A stretch of 64,000 nt of DNA from Methylocaldum sp002005105 (GCF_051027545.1 NZ_CP194902.1:1364001-1428000), one strand, 5' to 3'; positions 45,929 to 55,364 are shown, numbered from the stretch's first letter. Made by a program: numbers and translations. The notes: generated by a model from the sequence alone, not told the origin.

Positions 45929-47237
45929 GGCGGGCCGCATCGGGATGCCAGGCAAAGCTATAGGCGATCCCGGCCAGTAAAATCCAATAGGCCCGGCAGT
46001 CGCCGTGCAGAATGCGGAAGTCGAACAGGCTCCACACGGCCAAGAGAATGAAGCAGCCGGCCAGAAACGCGAAATGGTCTTTCGGCAGAATCCCGGTCTT
46101 ATAGCTGCGCCATACGTTGGCCATCACCAGAAGAACCGTTGCGGCCAAGACCAGTGCGCCCAAAAGGCCGAAGCGGACCAGGATTTCCAGATAAGTGTTA
46201 TGAAAGTGGTCCATCCAGTCCGCTCCTTTCGCCTGTGGATGGATCAGCTCGGGTTGACCGCTGATTTCGACGAGATGCTCGGTAGAGCCGGGGCCCCAGC
46301 CGAACCAGGGCCGCTCCAAATATTTTTGCAATCCGAATTTCTGAATATCGTGGCGATAGCCGATCGACGTGCGCGGCAAGTGCTGGTTTTCTCCCTGCAA
46401 AATCGACGAAACGACCGCGTTTTCCTGATCGATCCGGGTCCGGATCTCGCCGTGGTTCAGGGCAAACAGACCCACAACCACGCCCAGCGCGAGGAGCATG
46501 AAAGGAACCGACTTTCCGAGCTGAAGGTCGGTTCTTTTTGTCTTCCAAAAATAATGGATACCCAATGCGCTGGGAACGGCTATGAGTGCGGCAAGCCAGG
46601 CGCCGCGGGATTTGGAAGAAATCAGCATGAAACTGGATAGATATAGGGCGGCCAGCCAACAGGCGAGGCGAAATAGGTCATTCAGGGGACTCGTGCGGGT
46701 GCTCCAGATTCGCGGGGTATAGATCAAGAGTCCCAGAATTGCCGATGCCGACACCAGACCGCTGAAGATGATTCGGAGTTTGAATCCGGTTCTTTCGGCG
46801 ACGGTCATGTGATACAAGTTCGACCAATCGGCTTTCCAAAGCATGCCGATCAGGAGCCCCCCGGTGGCCAGGATCAGCGTCCAGTGGATGCGCCGCAGGT
46901 CGCCGCGCAGCCACCAAGCCAGCGGCAGAAAGGCGAACAATTTGAGCCAATTCGAGGCGTCTCGGATCTGAAGTTTGCGCGTTTCGGGAAATTCGTCGAT
47001 CGCGAAATAAGCCCCGATGGCCACATAAATCGCGAAAGCGGCAAACAGTCCGAACATCGGATCGCGGCGAAACACCGGCCATGCCGACGGATTCAACAGA
47101 AATGCCAGCGAAAACGCGGCTAACGCGATATTGGTGCCGGCCGGACTCAGCCAGGCAAAAAAGGCGAAAGCCAAGGCAGCCGTGACGCCGGTATAATTGG
47201 CATACTGGACCGGGGGAGCGATGACTCCAGCGACCAT
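45921..47237 (-). CDS. O-antigen ligase family membrane protein
   Basis: About 438 residues from ATG 47237 (a TTG at 47279 is an in-frame alternative). Around ten to twelve hydrophobic segments. The large periplasmic loop contains HLPRTSIGYRHDIQKFGLQ and, after it, WFGWGPGSTEHLVE and the family hallmark MDHFHNTYLEILVRFGLLG with the conserved His. This fits WaaL/Wzy. It is better supported as an O-antigen ligase than the protein at 32248 because of the WGPG...HNTYL pattern. Divergent from msbA with about 100 bp between starts. Confidence 0.87.
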   Translation of the reverse strand: MVAGVIAPPVQYANYTGVTAALAFAFFAWLSPAGTNIALAAFSLAFLLNPSAWPVFRRDPMFGLFAAFAIYVAIGAYFAIDEFPETRKLQIRDASNWLKLFAFLPLAWWLRGDLRRIHWTLILATGGLLIGMLWKADWSNLYHMTVAERTGFKLRIIFSGLVSASAILGLLIYTPRIWSTRTSPLNDLFRLACWLAALYLSSFMLISSKSRGAWLAALIAVPSALGIHYFWKTKRTDLQLGKSVPFMLLALGVVVGLFALNHGEIRTRIDQENAVVSSILQGENQHLPRTSIGYRHDIQKFGLQKYLERPWFGWGPGSTEHLVEISGQPELIHPQAKGADWMDHFHNTYLEILVRFGLLGALVLAATVLLVMANVWRSYKTGILPKDHFAFLAGCFILLAVWSLFDFRILHGDCRAYWILLAGIAYSFAWHPDAARHD

Positions 47238-47336
47238 TGGATGATTTCTATCCGTGTGAAAAAACCACGATTTTAGCAAAGTCGAACAGGCCGCTTGAGA
47301 AATCAGGACGGCCTTTTATTAAGCCTGCACGACCTC

Positions 47337-49139
47337 ATGAGCGAAAAACACTCCGACCGAAAGCCACTCACCGATGGAATGATCATCTATCGGCGGCTGC
47401 TCAAATACGCTTTGCCCTACTGGAAGATGTTCCTGGCTTCAATAGTGGCCATGATTGCCTATGCCTCGCTGGGACCCGCTTTCGCCAAGCTGATTCAGCC
47501 GCTCATCGACGGCAGTTTCATCGAGAATGACCCCGAGATTCTGCGTCAAGCGCCTTTCATATTGCTGGGTTTGTCGATCGCCCGTGGTATCGCCGGGTTC
47601 GCCGGGGATTACTGTTCCGGATGGGTCGGACGGCGGGTGATCGCCGATCTCCGCCGGGATTTGTTCGATCAGCTATTGAATCTTCCCTGTGCCTATTACG
47701 ATCACGCCTCGTCGGGGCAGTTGCTCGCCAAACTGCTGTACAACACCGAGCAGGTGGCGAATTCCTTGACCAAGGGCGTGGTCGCGGTGTTCAAGGACGG
47801 ATTGACCATCGTCGGTCTCACTTTGTTGATGGTTTACGAAAATGCCTTGTTGTCCCTGGTCTTCATGGTGGTCGGCCCGGTGCTCGGCATCAGCATTCGC
47901 CTGGTCAGCAAGCGTTTTCGCAAGATCAGCATGCGTATTCAGGAGTCCATGGGCAATGTCGGCCACGTGGCGCAGGAAGTGATCGATGCGCAGCGCATCG
48001 TCAAGGTGTTCAACGGGAAAGGCTACGAAACCGAAAAGTTCGCCAAGGAAAACGAACGCAACCAGCGGCGGCAAATGAAGCTGATCGTCACCGACGCGGT
48101 TAGCGGCTCGCTCATACAGCTCATCTATGTCAGCGGGTTCGCGGCGATTTTGTACGTGGTCTCCCTGGACTCGGTGCGCCACACCATCACGCCCGGCAGT
48201 CTGATCGCCTTCATTGCGGCGATGGCCATGATGCTGAGCCCGATCAAACGTGCCACCCAGGTCCTCAACATCATGCAGAAGGGGATCGCCGCCGGGGACA
48301 GCATCTTCGAGCTATTGGACAAGGAGCGCGAACACGATACCGGTACGCGAGAACTCGACGCGGTAAAGGGACATATCGAATTCCGGAAAGTCGGTCTTGC
48401 GTATCACGATGACGGAGATTACGCGCTGAAGAATATCGAGTTGACGGTAAAGCCGGGCGAAACCATTGCGTTGGTCGGACAGTCGGGCAGCGGCAAAACC
48501 TCGCTGATACGCTTGCTGCCTCGCCTTTACGAGCCCACTCAAGGCGAAATCCGCCTCGACGGGCGGGACATACGGGAGTTCACCCTGGAGAGTCTGCGCC
48601 GGCATATTGCTTACGTGGGGCAGGAAGTTACCTTGTTCAACGACAGCGTTGCCAGCAATATCGCTTACGGTTGCCGGGAGTCGGTGAGTTTCGAGGAGAT
48701 TCGGCAGGCGGCGAGGACCGCCCATGCGCTGGAATTCATAGAAAACCTGCCGCAAGGCTTCGACACCGTCGTCGGCCAGCAAGGTATCGTGCTCTCGGGC
48801 GGACAACGGCAGCGTATCGCCATCGCGCGCGCCGTCCTCAAGAATGCTCCCATCCTGATACTCGATGAAGCGACTTCCGCGCTGGATGCGGAGTCCGAGC
48901 GGCACGTCCAGGAGGCGCTGGAGGTATTGATGAAAGGCCGGACCACCTTGGTCATCGCTCATCGTCTGTCCACCATCCAGAATGCGGACCGGATCTATGT
49001 CATGCGGGACGGTCGTATCATCGAAAGCGGCACTCACGAGCAATTGCTGCGCGGACAATCCTATTACGCGGAGCTTCATCGCTTGCAGTTCGAGCACAAG
49101 GCGCTCAGGCCTGTCCCCCACGTTCACGCGATGCCTTAG
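47337..49139 (+). CDS. msbA: MsbA-type lipid A/glycolipid ABC exporter
   Basis: About 600 residues from ATG 47337. Fused transporter: six membrane helices in residues about 20-310, then an ATPase domain with Walker A GQSGSGKTS, Q-loop YVGQEVTLF, signature LSGGQRQRIAIARA and Walker B PILILDEATSALD with the H-loop IAHRLSTIQNAD. MsbA flips lipid A-core from the inner to the outer leaflet of the inner membrane. It is next to an O-antigen ligase-like gene and glycosyltransferases, which supports that role. Close relatives export other lipids, so a role with the local glycolipid is possible. The end is a Pro/His-containing tail of about ten residues. Confidence 0.92.
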   Translation: MSEKHSDRKPLTDGMIIYRRLLKYALPYWKMFLASIVAMIAYASLGPAFAKLIQPLIDGSFIENDPEILRQAPFILLGLSIARGIAGFAGDYCSGWVGRRVIADLRRDLFDQLLNLPCAYYDHASSGQLLAKLLYNTEQVANSLTKGVVAVFKDGLTIVGLTLLMVYENALLSLVFMVVGPVLGISIRLVSKRFRKISMRIQESMGNVGHVAQEVIDAQRIVKVFNGKGYETEKFAKENERNQRRQMKLIVTDAVSGSLIQLIYVSGFAAILYVVSLDSVRHTITPGSLIAFIAAMAMMLSPIKRATQVLNIMQKGIAAGDSIFELLDKEREHDTGTRELDAVKGHIEFRKVGLAYHDDGDYALKNIELTVKPGETIALVGQSGSGKTSLIRLLPRLYEPTQGEIRLDGRDIREFTLESLRRHIAYVGQEVTLFNDSVASNIAYGCRESVSFEEIRQAARTAHALEFIENLPQGFDTVVGQQGIVLSGGQRQRIAIARAVLKNAPILILDEATSALDAESERHVQEALEVLMKGRTTLVIAHRLSTIQNADRIYVMRDGRIIESGTHEQLLRGQSYYAELHRLQFEHKALRPVPHVHAMP

Positions 49140-49251
49140 AAGCTGTCCCGGCAAGCCCTCGAGGCCCTTCGAGAAGTTCGGGACGAACCGGCTAGCGGCA
49201 AAATCGGCGTTTACAAAAAATGCGAGTTTCGGGGATTTCTTGCGCAAATTG

Positions 49252-49265
49252 TTGACTAAAGTCAA
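49252..49265. promoter_or_regulatory. Palindromic operator-like site upstream of small membrane protein
   Basis: TTGACTAAAGTCAA: perfect arms TTGACT and AGTCAA with a two-base centre, about 130 bp before the start codon at 49395. It has the form of a repressor-binding site or a -35 box with a mirror arm; no regulator can be named. Confidence 0.3.
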
Positions 49266-49394
49266 GAGAGATATTGCGGTTTTATTCGTTTCGGCCTATG
49301 GTGTGTCGGCTCGCACGCAACCGCGGTGACGCTCGGAACTTCAGGCGGCGGCTGGCGAGTCGATAGAAACTACAAGAAGAGGAGGAGAAAGATC

Positions 49395-49799
49395 ATGATG
49401 CAATTGCTGGTCGGTCTGACGGTGATCTTCGTCGTATTTGTGATCTACGAGGTATTCAAGACCGTGTCTCGCGCGGATAGCACGCCAACCCCGGTAGCGG
49501 CGCCCGAAACGAAAGCCGAGGAAGCCGCCGGCGCGCCTGCTGTCGCCGAAACGGCCGCGCCCGCCGAGGAAGAGGCCGCGCAAACCGAGCGCGGCGGACA
49601 GTTGCGCAATCCGGCTACGGGCGAAGTCTCTCCAGTGCCGACAAATTATCGTTTCGCCAAGAAATGGGTCAAAGAAGCCCTGGTCGCGGAAGGATTGCTG
49701 GATCGAGTCTATAAGCCTACGGAGCTGAACGACGCGGTTGCCGGGAAGATCAAGGACGCTCTGGATAAGCTCAAGACTCTGGATAAATATCGGGCTTGA
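49395..49799 (+). CDS. Small membrane-anchored protein of unknown function
   Basis: 134 residues from ATG 49395; a very strong GGAGGAGAAAG ribosome-binding site precedes it (ATG 49398 is an equal alternative). Residues 4-21 form one membrane helix (LLVGLTVIFVVFVIYEVF), followed by an Ala/Glu/Pro-rich flexible linker (residues about 30-70), and then a small folded-looking C-terminal domain, AKKWVKEALVAEGLLDRVY to the end. It is probably anchored in the inner membrane with the C-terminus in the periplasm or cytoplasm. I do not recognise the family. It lies alone between msbA and the convergent pilR. Confidence 0.8.
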   Translation: MMQLLVGLTVIFVVFVIYEVFKTVSRADSTPTPVAAPETKAEEAAGAPAVAETAAPAEEEAAQTERGGQLRNPATGEVSPVPTNYRFAKKWVKEALVAEGLLDRVYKPTELNDAVAGKIKDALDKLKTLDKYRA

Positions 49800-49910
49800 C
49801 GGCGTTGGGCGATGGAGTAAGCCCTTTAGATTTTTTTAGTTCAGGGCGACGGCTGACTCGCCTCCGTTGTGTATCTCGGCCGTCCATCCTCACCGGTTTT
49901 CCGCATTTGC

Positions 49911-51341
49911 TCAGTCCAGTCCCAGCTTTTTCAACTTATAGCGCAGTGCGCGGAACGTGATGCCCAACTGCTTCGCCGCCGCGGTCCGGTTCCAACGGTT
50001 TTTTTCGAGAGCCTTGATGATCGCCTGCTTTTCGATCTCGTCCATATAGCTTTCCAGCGACAGACCGTGTTCCCTCACGGGGTTCTCCTCCGACGCAGTC
50101 GGAAAAGCCGTTTCGATCATCTCCAATCGCAAACGGTCATCCAGGGAGCGCCAGGATGACCCTTCCAATCGCAAACGATCATCCGGGGAGCGCCCGGATG
50201 ACCCTTCCGGAAGGTTCAAGTCCTCGACCAGAATGCGATGCCCGTCGCAGAGTGCGACGGCCCGTTCCAGAATATTTTCGAGCTCCCGTACGTTGCCCGG
50301 AAACGGATAGCTCATAAGTGCGGTCAAGGCTTCGGCGCTCAGTTCGGCCTTGGTATCTCCGGGGGAGGTGAGTTTTGCGAGTATGTGGTCGATCAAGGCC
50401 GGAATATCGCTGCGGCGCTCGCGCAAGGGCGGAACATGCATCTCGATCACGTTGATGCGGTAAAAAAGATCCTGCCGGAAATCGCCGTTTCGGACCATCT
50501 CCGCGAGATTCTTGTGAGTTGCGCTGACGATACGTACGTCTACCGGAATTTCCCGAGGTTCGCCCAGCGGTCGAATCGATTTTTCCTGAATCGCGCGCAG
50601 CAATTTGACCTGCAACGACAGCGGCAGGTCGGCGACTTCGTCCAGAAACAGCGTGCCGCCGTGAGCCGCTTGAAATAAGCCCTGCTTGTCCCCGACCGCT
50701 CCTGTAAAGCTGCCTTTTCTGTGGCCGAAAAATTCGCTTTCCATCAGGTCGTGCGGTATCGCACCGCAGTTCACCGCGACGAACGGCTTTTCGGACCGCG
50801 GACTCATGGCATGGATCAGTCTCGCAACCAATTCCTTACCCGTCCCCGATTCGCCGCTGATGAATATAGGCGCCTGATTGCGTGCCAGCTTGGTGATTTT
50901 GGAGCGGATTTCGCGCATCGCTTGCGAATCGCCGAGCAATATATGGCGGGAGCGGCGGTCCCTGCCTTCTTGCTGACCGAGCTTGAGCGCCGTGTTCACG
51001 AGGTTCCTAAGAATGTGCAGATCCAGCGGCTTGGAGACGAAGTCGAAGGCGCCGTTCTTCAAGGCGCGAATGGCCGACTCCATATTGCCATGCGCGGTGA
51101 TGACCGCCACCGGCAGTGCCGGAAGGTTGAGCTGGATGTATTCCACCAGGTCCAAGCCGTCGCCGTCGGGCAGACGCATGTCGGTCAGGCAAAGATCGAA
51201 ATGCCGGTTCTGCAGGAGTTCTCGGGCCTGCCGCAATGCGCCGGCCGATTGCACGTCGATATCCATGCGCTCGAGCGTGATCTCCAGCAATTCGCGTATG
51301 GCGGGCTCGTCATCGACGACCAGGGCGGACGGTCTGTTCAT
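49911..51341 (-). CDS. pilR: Sigma54-dependent response regulator PilR
   Basis: 476 residues from ATG 51341, overlapping the pilS stop as ATGA. The receiver domain carries Asp10/Asp11 and the phosphoacceptor Asp54 (LTDMRLPDG). The AAA+ domain has GESGTGKELVARL, FGHRKGSFTGA (intact sigma54 loop, GSFTGA), Walker B GGTLFLDEVADLP and RQDLFYRINVIEMHVPPLR. The C-terminal Fis-type HTH is WNRTAAAKQLGITFRALRYKL. PilR controls type IV pilus and motility genes in many gammaproteobacteria. The linker between AAA+ and HTH contains two in-frame copies of a dispersed 42-bp repeat (residues about 378-406). Confidence 0.94.
   Translation of the reverse strand: MNRPSALVVDDEPAIRELLEITLERMDIDVQSAGALRQARELLQNRHFDLCLTDMRLPDGDGLDLVEYIQLNLPALPVAVITAHGNMESAIRALKNGAFDFVSKPLDLHILRNLVNTALKLGQQEGRDRRSRHILLGDSQAMREIRSKITKLARNQAPIFISGESGTGKELVARLIHAMSPRSEKPFVAVNCGAIPHDLMESEFFGHRKGSFTGAVGDKQGLFQAAHGGTLFLDEVADLPLSLQVKLLRAIQEKSIRPLGEPREIPVDVRIVSATHKNLAEMVRNGDFRQDLFYRINVIEMHVPPLRERRSDIPALIDHILAKLTSPGDTKAELSAEALTALMSYPFPGNVRELENILERAVALCDGHRILVEDLNLPEGSSGRSPDDRLRLEGSSWRSLDDRLRLEMIETAFPTASEENPVREHGLSLESYMDEIEKQAIIKALEKNRWNRTAAAKQLGITFRALRYKLKKLGLD
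50125..50208 (-). repeat. Two in-frame 42-bp repeats inside pilR
   Basis: Units 50125-50166 and 50167-50208 lie head to tail, each exactly 42 bp (14 codons). On the coding strand the 3' unit ends in GTTTGCGATT and encodes GSSGRSPDDRLRL, the other GSSWRSLDDRLRL. The hairpin part of the first, TCATCCGGG-CGCTC-CCCGGATGA, has perfect 9-bp arms. The same repeat occurs as an intergenic array at 56702-56819. Because 42 is divisible by three, the reading frame is kept. Confidence 0.9.
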
Positions 51342-52957
51342 AATTCGATTGTGGTTTTTTCTGCGTCGGCCAAACGGAGCCGGAAGCAACCGCCGCCGGC
51401 GACAGGTTCATATTCCAGTTTAGCCTGGTTGAGTTCCGCCAGCTCGCGCGCGATATAAAGCCCGAGTCCGGTGCCGCTGGCGGAGGTGGTGAAGAATGGC
51501 TCGAACATTTGCTGAACGGTCTGACTATCGATGGGCGCTGCATGATCGATGATTTCGATGCATGGTTCGCCCCGTCGGCGCCTTACGCGCACCCGGATGG
51601 CCCCGCGTTGCGGCTCGCCGTATTTCAGCGCGTTCGAAAAAAGATTTTCAAGAATCTGTTTGAGATGGCTGGGGTCGACCGTGACCAGCGCATCGTCGAT
51701 CTTGATATCGAGTTGAAAGGCTTTTTCATGTATTCCCTGCGCCATCCGGTAGTCGCGCAGAAACTTTTTCAAACTAGACGCCAAGGGAAGTATTTCTCGC
51801 TTCGATTGGCCTCGCCGCGAGATTTGAAGCACATTCTCGATGACGATGTTAACCCGAGCGGTATGGTCGAGAACGATCTGTATCAGACGCCGGTCTTGAG
51901 ATTGCAGCGACGGGCACTCGGCCAGAAGCTGAGCGGCATGGCTGATGGCGGTCAAGGGGTTGCGAATCTCGTGGGCGATGCTGGCGGTGAGGCGGCCGAG
52001 CGAAGCCAGCTTGCTTTGCTGTACCCGCTGATTGTACAGGGCATTGTCTTCCAGGAATGCCATGTAAATCGGAGGCCATGTAGGCCCTAAGCGGGTGAAG
52101 CGAACTTGCAAGGGTTGTCCTGCCCGAGAACCGAGACCCACCGTGCCGGGGATCGGATCGTCCAGCCAATCCCAAAACAGCTCGGCCAACTCCGGACAGG
52201 CGGTTTCCAAGGACCGGGCGGTCGAAGAGATGCCGAGAAGCCGAGCGGCCGAATCGTTCATCATCCAAATACGATGCTGCTCATCGATGACGAGAATACC
52301 CGACTGCAGGTGGCGGATGATGAATTCGTTGAGCTGCTGAAGATTGGCCAGGTCGACGCCGCGTTGCGCCGCGATCGCTTCGCTCTGCTCCGCGCGTCTC
52401 GCCAGCACCAGGGCGAGAATCGCGATGCCGAAGAACGAGGCCCCGAGCATGCCGGCGTAAGTGTAGGCCGCTTCGAACGCTCCGGAGAGATCGGCGTAAA
52501 CTTCTTCTCCCAGGACTGCCACGCTGGCCAGCGCCGCCAGCAGCAAAGCGCAGCGACCGCCGGTCAGGATGCCGCCAGCCGCCACCGACAAAGCCAGCAA
52601 TACGCCGACGCCGGTCTCCACGCCTCCCGAAGCGTGCATGATACTGGGGATCAAGACTAGATCGGCGAGCACGTGCAGCTGTGCTTGAAGCGGGAAGGCG
52701 GGGCGGCGCAGGAGCAGAGGAATAGCCGAGAAAAAAATAGATCCTAGATAGATGCTGCTGGCTGCTGCATAAAGCACGGGGTCGTGTTTACCCAGCGACG
52801 ACGGCAGCGCACCCAAAAAAAACAGGAACACCAAAACGCTACCCAGCGTCAGACGGTATAGAAGATAAACCGTTAGCGACTGCCAGGCTTGGTTTTCAGG
52901 AATGCGGTAATGTTTGGAGAACGGACAGGGCGATATTTGCTTGTTGTCGAAGTCCAT
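51338..52957 (-). CDS. pilS: Sensor histidine kinase PilS
   Basis: 539 residues. The N-terminal part has about six hydrophobic segments (LTVYLLYRLTLGSVLVFLFF onward), then a PAS-like sensory region around residues 215-310 (SGILVIDEQHRIWMMNDSAA). The HisKA H-box is SIAHEIRNPLTAISHAAQ with the phosphorylated His near residue 331, followed by the ATPase boxes ILENLFSNALKYGEP and FTTSASGTGLGLYIARELA. Membrane-bound sensor of the PilS/PilR pair that regulates pilin expression. pilA itself is not in the window. Overlap with pilR shows one operon. Confidence 0.93.
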   Translation of the reverse strand: MDFDNKQISPCPFSKHYRIPENQAWQSLTVYLLYRLTLGSVLVFLFFLGALPSSLGKHDPVLYAAASSIYLGSIFFSAIPLLLRRPAFPLQAQLHVLADLVLIPSIMHASGGVETGVGVLLALSVAAGGILTGGRCALLLAALASVAVLGEEVYADLSGAFEAAYTYAGMLGASFFGIAILALVLARRAEQSEAIAAQRGVDLANLQQLNEFIIRHLQSGILVIDEQHRIWMMNDSAARLLGISSTARSLETACPELAELFWDWLDDPIPGTVGLGSRAGQPLQVRFTRLGPTWPPIYMAFLEDNALYNQRVQQSKLASLGRLTASIAHEIRNPLTAISHAAQLLAECPSLQSQDRRLIQIVLDHTARVNIVIENVLQISRRGQSKREILPLASSLKKFLRDYRMAQGIHEKAFQLDIKIDDALVTVDPSHLKQILENLFSNALKYGEPQRGAIRVRVRRRRGEPCIEIIDHAAPIDSQTVQQMFEPFFTTSASGTGLGLYIARELAELNQAKLEYEPVAGGGCFRLRLADAEKTTIEL

Positions 52958-53205
52958 TGTCCGTAGCAGCTGTTGAGCGCCGTAGAGCCTCGTGCCGGGT
53001 CGTTCACCGCAAAACCGTTTGCAGGTACCTTGCGCTCCCTCGTTTCACGGGGAGCGGAGACTCGCCCGAGTTCGGGGTCGGTGCGTGGCATTGCGACATG
53101 GCTGCGGTGCGGTTTCGGAGCGGGTCTATTAGAATAGCCGTAGACATTAAGAGTAGCATCGATTTGAGGATTGATGCCCGGCGCGAGAGCTAAACGGAGT
53201 ATCCA

Positions 53206-54366
53206 ATGAACCTACATGAATATCAGGCGAAGCATTTGTTTTCGTCCTACGGCTTGCCGGTCCCCCGCGGCACCCCGGCATTTTCGGAGCGAGAGGCGGT
53301 CGAAGCTGCGACCGCCTTGGGCGGCGGGCAGTGGGTGGTGAAGGCCCAGGTGCATGCCGGCGGGCGAGGCAAGGCGGGCGGCGTCAAGCTGGTCGGCAGC
53401 GTCGATGCGGTCGGGGCCTCGGCGGGTCAATTGCTGGGGTCGCGTCTGGTTACCGCTCAGACGGGCAGCGCCGGGTTGCCCGTGAATGCCGTGCTGGTCG
53501 AGGAAGTCCGCCCGATTGCGCGGGAGCTTTACCTGAGCGCGGTGGTGGACAGATCCAGCGCCAGGGTGCTGTTTTTGGCGTCCAGCGCCGGCGGAATGGA
53601 TATCGAAGAGGTGGCTGCGCAGCACCCCGAGAAAATTCTGAGTCTGACGGTCGATCCTGCCGCCGGACTTCAGGCCTACCAGTGCCGGGAAATCGGCTTT
53701 GCCCTGGGGCTTCGGGGCGACCAGGTCAACGCGTTGACCAAGATCATGAACGGAATGTATCGGCTGTTTTTGGACAAGGATTTGAGCCAAATCGAGATTA
53801 ATCCCTTGGTGGTGACGGAAGACGGTGCGTTACTGGTGCTGGACGCCAAGATCAACATCGACGACAACGCCTTGTTCGCCCATACCGATCTGGCTGAGCT
53901 CCGCGATCCGGCCCAAGAGGATCCCAAGGAGTCTGCGGCCCGCCAGCATGGACTTAGCTATGTCACGTTGGACGGGAATATCGGTTGTATGGTGAACGGG
54001 GCGGGACTCGCGATGGCGACGCTGGACGTCATCAAGCTTTACGGGGGAGAGCCGGCCAATTTCCTGGATGTGGGCGGCGGAACCACGGCGGAGAAAGTCG
54101 CCGAGGCGTTTAAACTGATTTTGTCCGACGCGAAGGTGAAAGCTGTTTTGGTGAATATTTTCGGCGGCATCGTACGCTGCAATCTGATCGCCGAAGGCAT
54201 TATCTCGGCCGTCAAAGAGGTGCACGTTCAGGTGCCGGTGATCATTCGGCTCGAAGGAACCAATGCCGAGGAGGGCCGGCGCTTGCTCGAGCAGTCCGGT
54301 TTGGCGCTGATAACCGCGTCGGATTTGGACGAGGCGGCGAAAAAGGCTGTGGAGGCTGCGCAATGA
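53206..54366 (+). CDS. sucC: Succinyl-CoA synthetase beta subunit
   Basis: 386 residues (usual length 388). ATP-grasp subunit: MNLHEYQAKHLFSSYGLPVP, WVVKAQVHAGGRGKAGGVKL for nucleotide and phosphate binding, and the C-terminal flavodoxin-like part with GLAMATLDVIKLYGGEPANF and VNIFGGIVRCNLIAEGI. It combines with SucD to make ATP (or GTP) from succinyl-CoA in the TCA cycle. Ribosome-binding site ACGGAG precedes it. Overlaps sucD by 4 bp. sucAB is not adjacent; some methanotrophs lack a complete oxidative TCA cycle, so its presence is not diagnostic here. Confidence 0.97.
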   Translation: MNLHEYQAKHLFSSYGLPVPRGTPAFSEREAVEAATALGGGQWVVKAQVHAGGRGKAGGVKLVGSVDAVGASAGQLLGSRLVTAQTGSAGLPVNAVLVEEVRPIARELYLSAVVDRSSARVLFLASSAGGMDIEEVAAQHPEKILSLTVDPAAGLQAYQCREIGFALGLRGDQVNALTKIMNGMYRLFLDKDLSQIEINPLVVTEDGALLVLDAKINIDDNALFAHTDLAELRDPAQEDPKESAARQHGLSYVTLDGNIGCMVNGAGLAMATLDVIKLYGGEPANFLDVGGGTTAEKVAEAFKLILSDAKVKAVLVNIFGGIVRCNLIAEGIISAVKEVHVQVPVIIRLEGTNAEEGRRLLEQSGLALITASDLDEAAKKAVEAAQ

Positions 54367-55238
54367 GCATACTCGTCGACAAGAACACCAAGGTCATTTG
54401 CCAGGGATTTACCGGCAAGCAGGCCACTTTCCACTCTCAGCAGTGTCTGGAATACGGCACCCGGCTGGTCGGCGGCGTGACGCCGGGGCGTGGCGGGCAA
54501 ACCCATTTGAATTTGCCGGTGTTCGACACGGTCAAGCAGGCGGTACGCGAAACGGGCGCCACGGCCAGCATGATTTACGTGCCCCCGCCGTTCGCGGCGG
54601 ATGCCATCCTGGAAGCGGCCGACGGGGGTATAAAAGTGATCGTCTGCATCACCGAGGGCATTCCCGTGCTGCACATGCTCCGGGTCAAAGCGGCCCTGGC
54701 CCATTACGACACCGCATTGATCGGCCCCAACTGCCCCGGCGTGATTACGCCGGGCGAGTGCAAGATCGGCATCATGCCCGGTTTCATTCATCGAAAGGGT
54801 TCGGTGGGCATCGTGTCCCGATCCGGGACCCTGACTTACGAAGCCGTGCATCAAACCACCAAAGCGGGACTCGGTCAGAGCACCTGCGTCGGGATCGGCG
54901 GAGATCCCATCAAGGGCTTGGATTTCATCGATCTTTTGGCTTTGTTTCAGAATGACGATCAGACCAAGGGCATCATTCTGGTCGGCGAAATCGGCGGCAG
55001 CGCCGAGGAAGAAGCGGCCGAATACATCAAGGCGCATGTCACGAAGCCGGTAGTCGGTTACATCGCCGGTCTCACTGCGCCGCCCGGAAAACGCATGGGT
55101 CATGCCGGTGCGATCATCACCGGCGGCAAAGGGACGGGAACGAGCAAAGTGGCGGCCCTGCGGGCTGCGGGCGTGGACGTCGTCGATACGCCTACGGATA
55201 TGGGGCAACGGATGAGTGCACTGTTAGGGAAGCCCTGA
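54363..55238 (+). CDS. sucD: Succinyl-CoA synthetase alpha subunit
   Basis: 291 residues (usual ~289). CoA-binding Rossmann domain: SILVDKNTKVICQGFTGKQA, then LVGGVTPGRGGQTHL and YVPPPFAADAI. The ligase part has LIGPNCPGVITPGECKIGIMP and the phosphohistidine loop MGHAGAIITGGKGTG. Translationally coupled to sucC by an ATGA overlap. Cytoplasmic. Followed by a palindromic repeat region and an IS110-type element. Confidence 0.98.
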   Translation: MSILVDKNTKVICQGFTGKQATFHSQQCLEYGTRLVGGVTPGRGGQTHLNLPVFDTVKQAVRETGATASMIYVPPPFAADAILEAADGGIKVIVCITEGIPVLHMLRVKAALAHYDTALIGPNCPGVITPGECKIGIMPGFIHRKGSVGIVSRSGTLTYEAVHQTTKAGLGQSTCVGIGGDPIKGLDFIDLLALFQNDDQTKGIILVGEIGGSAEEEAAEYIKAHVTKPVVGYIAGLTAPPGKRMGHAGAIITGGKGTGTSKVAALRAAGVDVVDTPTDMGQRMSALLGKP

Positions 55239-55270
55239 AAAGGCTTCTCCGGTTTCAGGGCGCCCAGCAT

Positions 55271-55342
55271 GTAGGCTGGGGTGAGGAACGAAACCCGGCA
55301 TTGTCGCGGGGTTGCCGGGATTCCTTCGTCATCCCGGCCTAC
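55271..55342. repeat. REP-like imperfect palindrome downstream of sucD
   Basis: GTAGGCTGGGGTGAGGAACG near the left and its imperfect complement (ending CGGCCTAC) on the right. Similar 'GTAGG...CCTAC' palindromes are widely dispersed in gammaproteobacterial genomes. It lies 33 bp after sucD and could serve as its 3' hairpin. Confidence 0.7.
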
Positions 55343-55364
55343 GTTCGCCGCTGAGTTGACGAAC

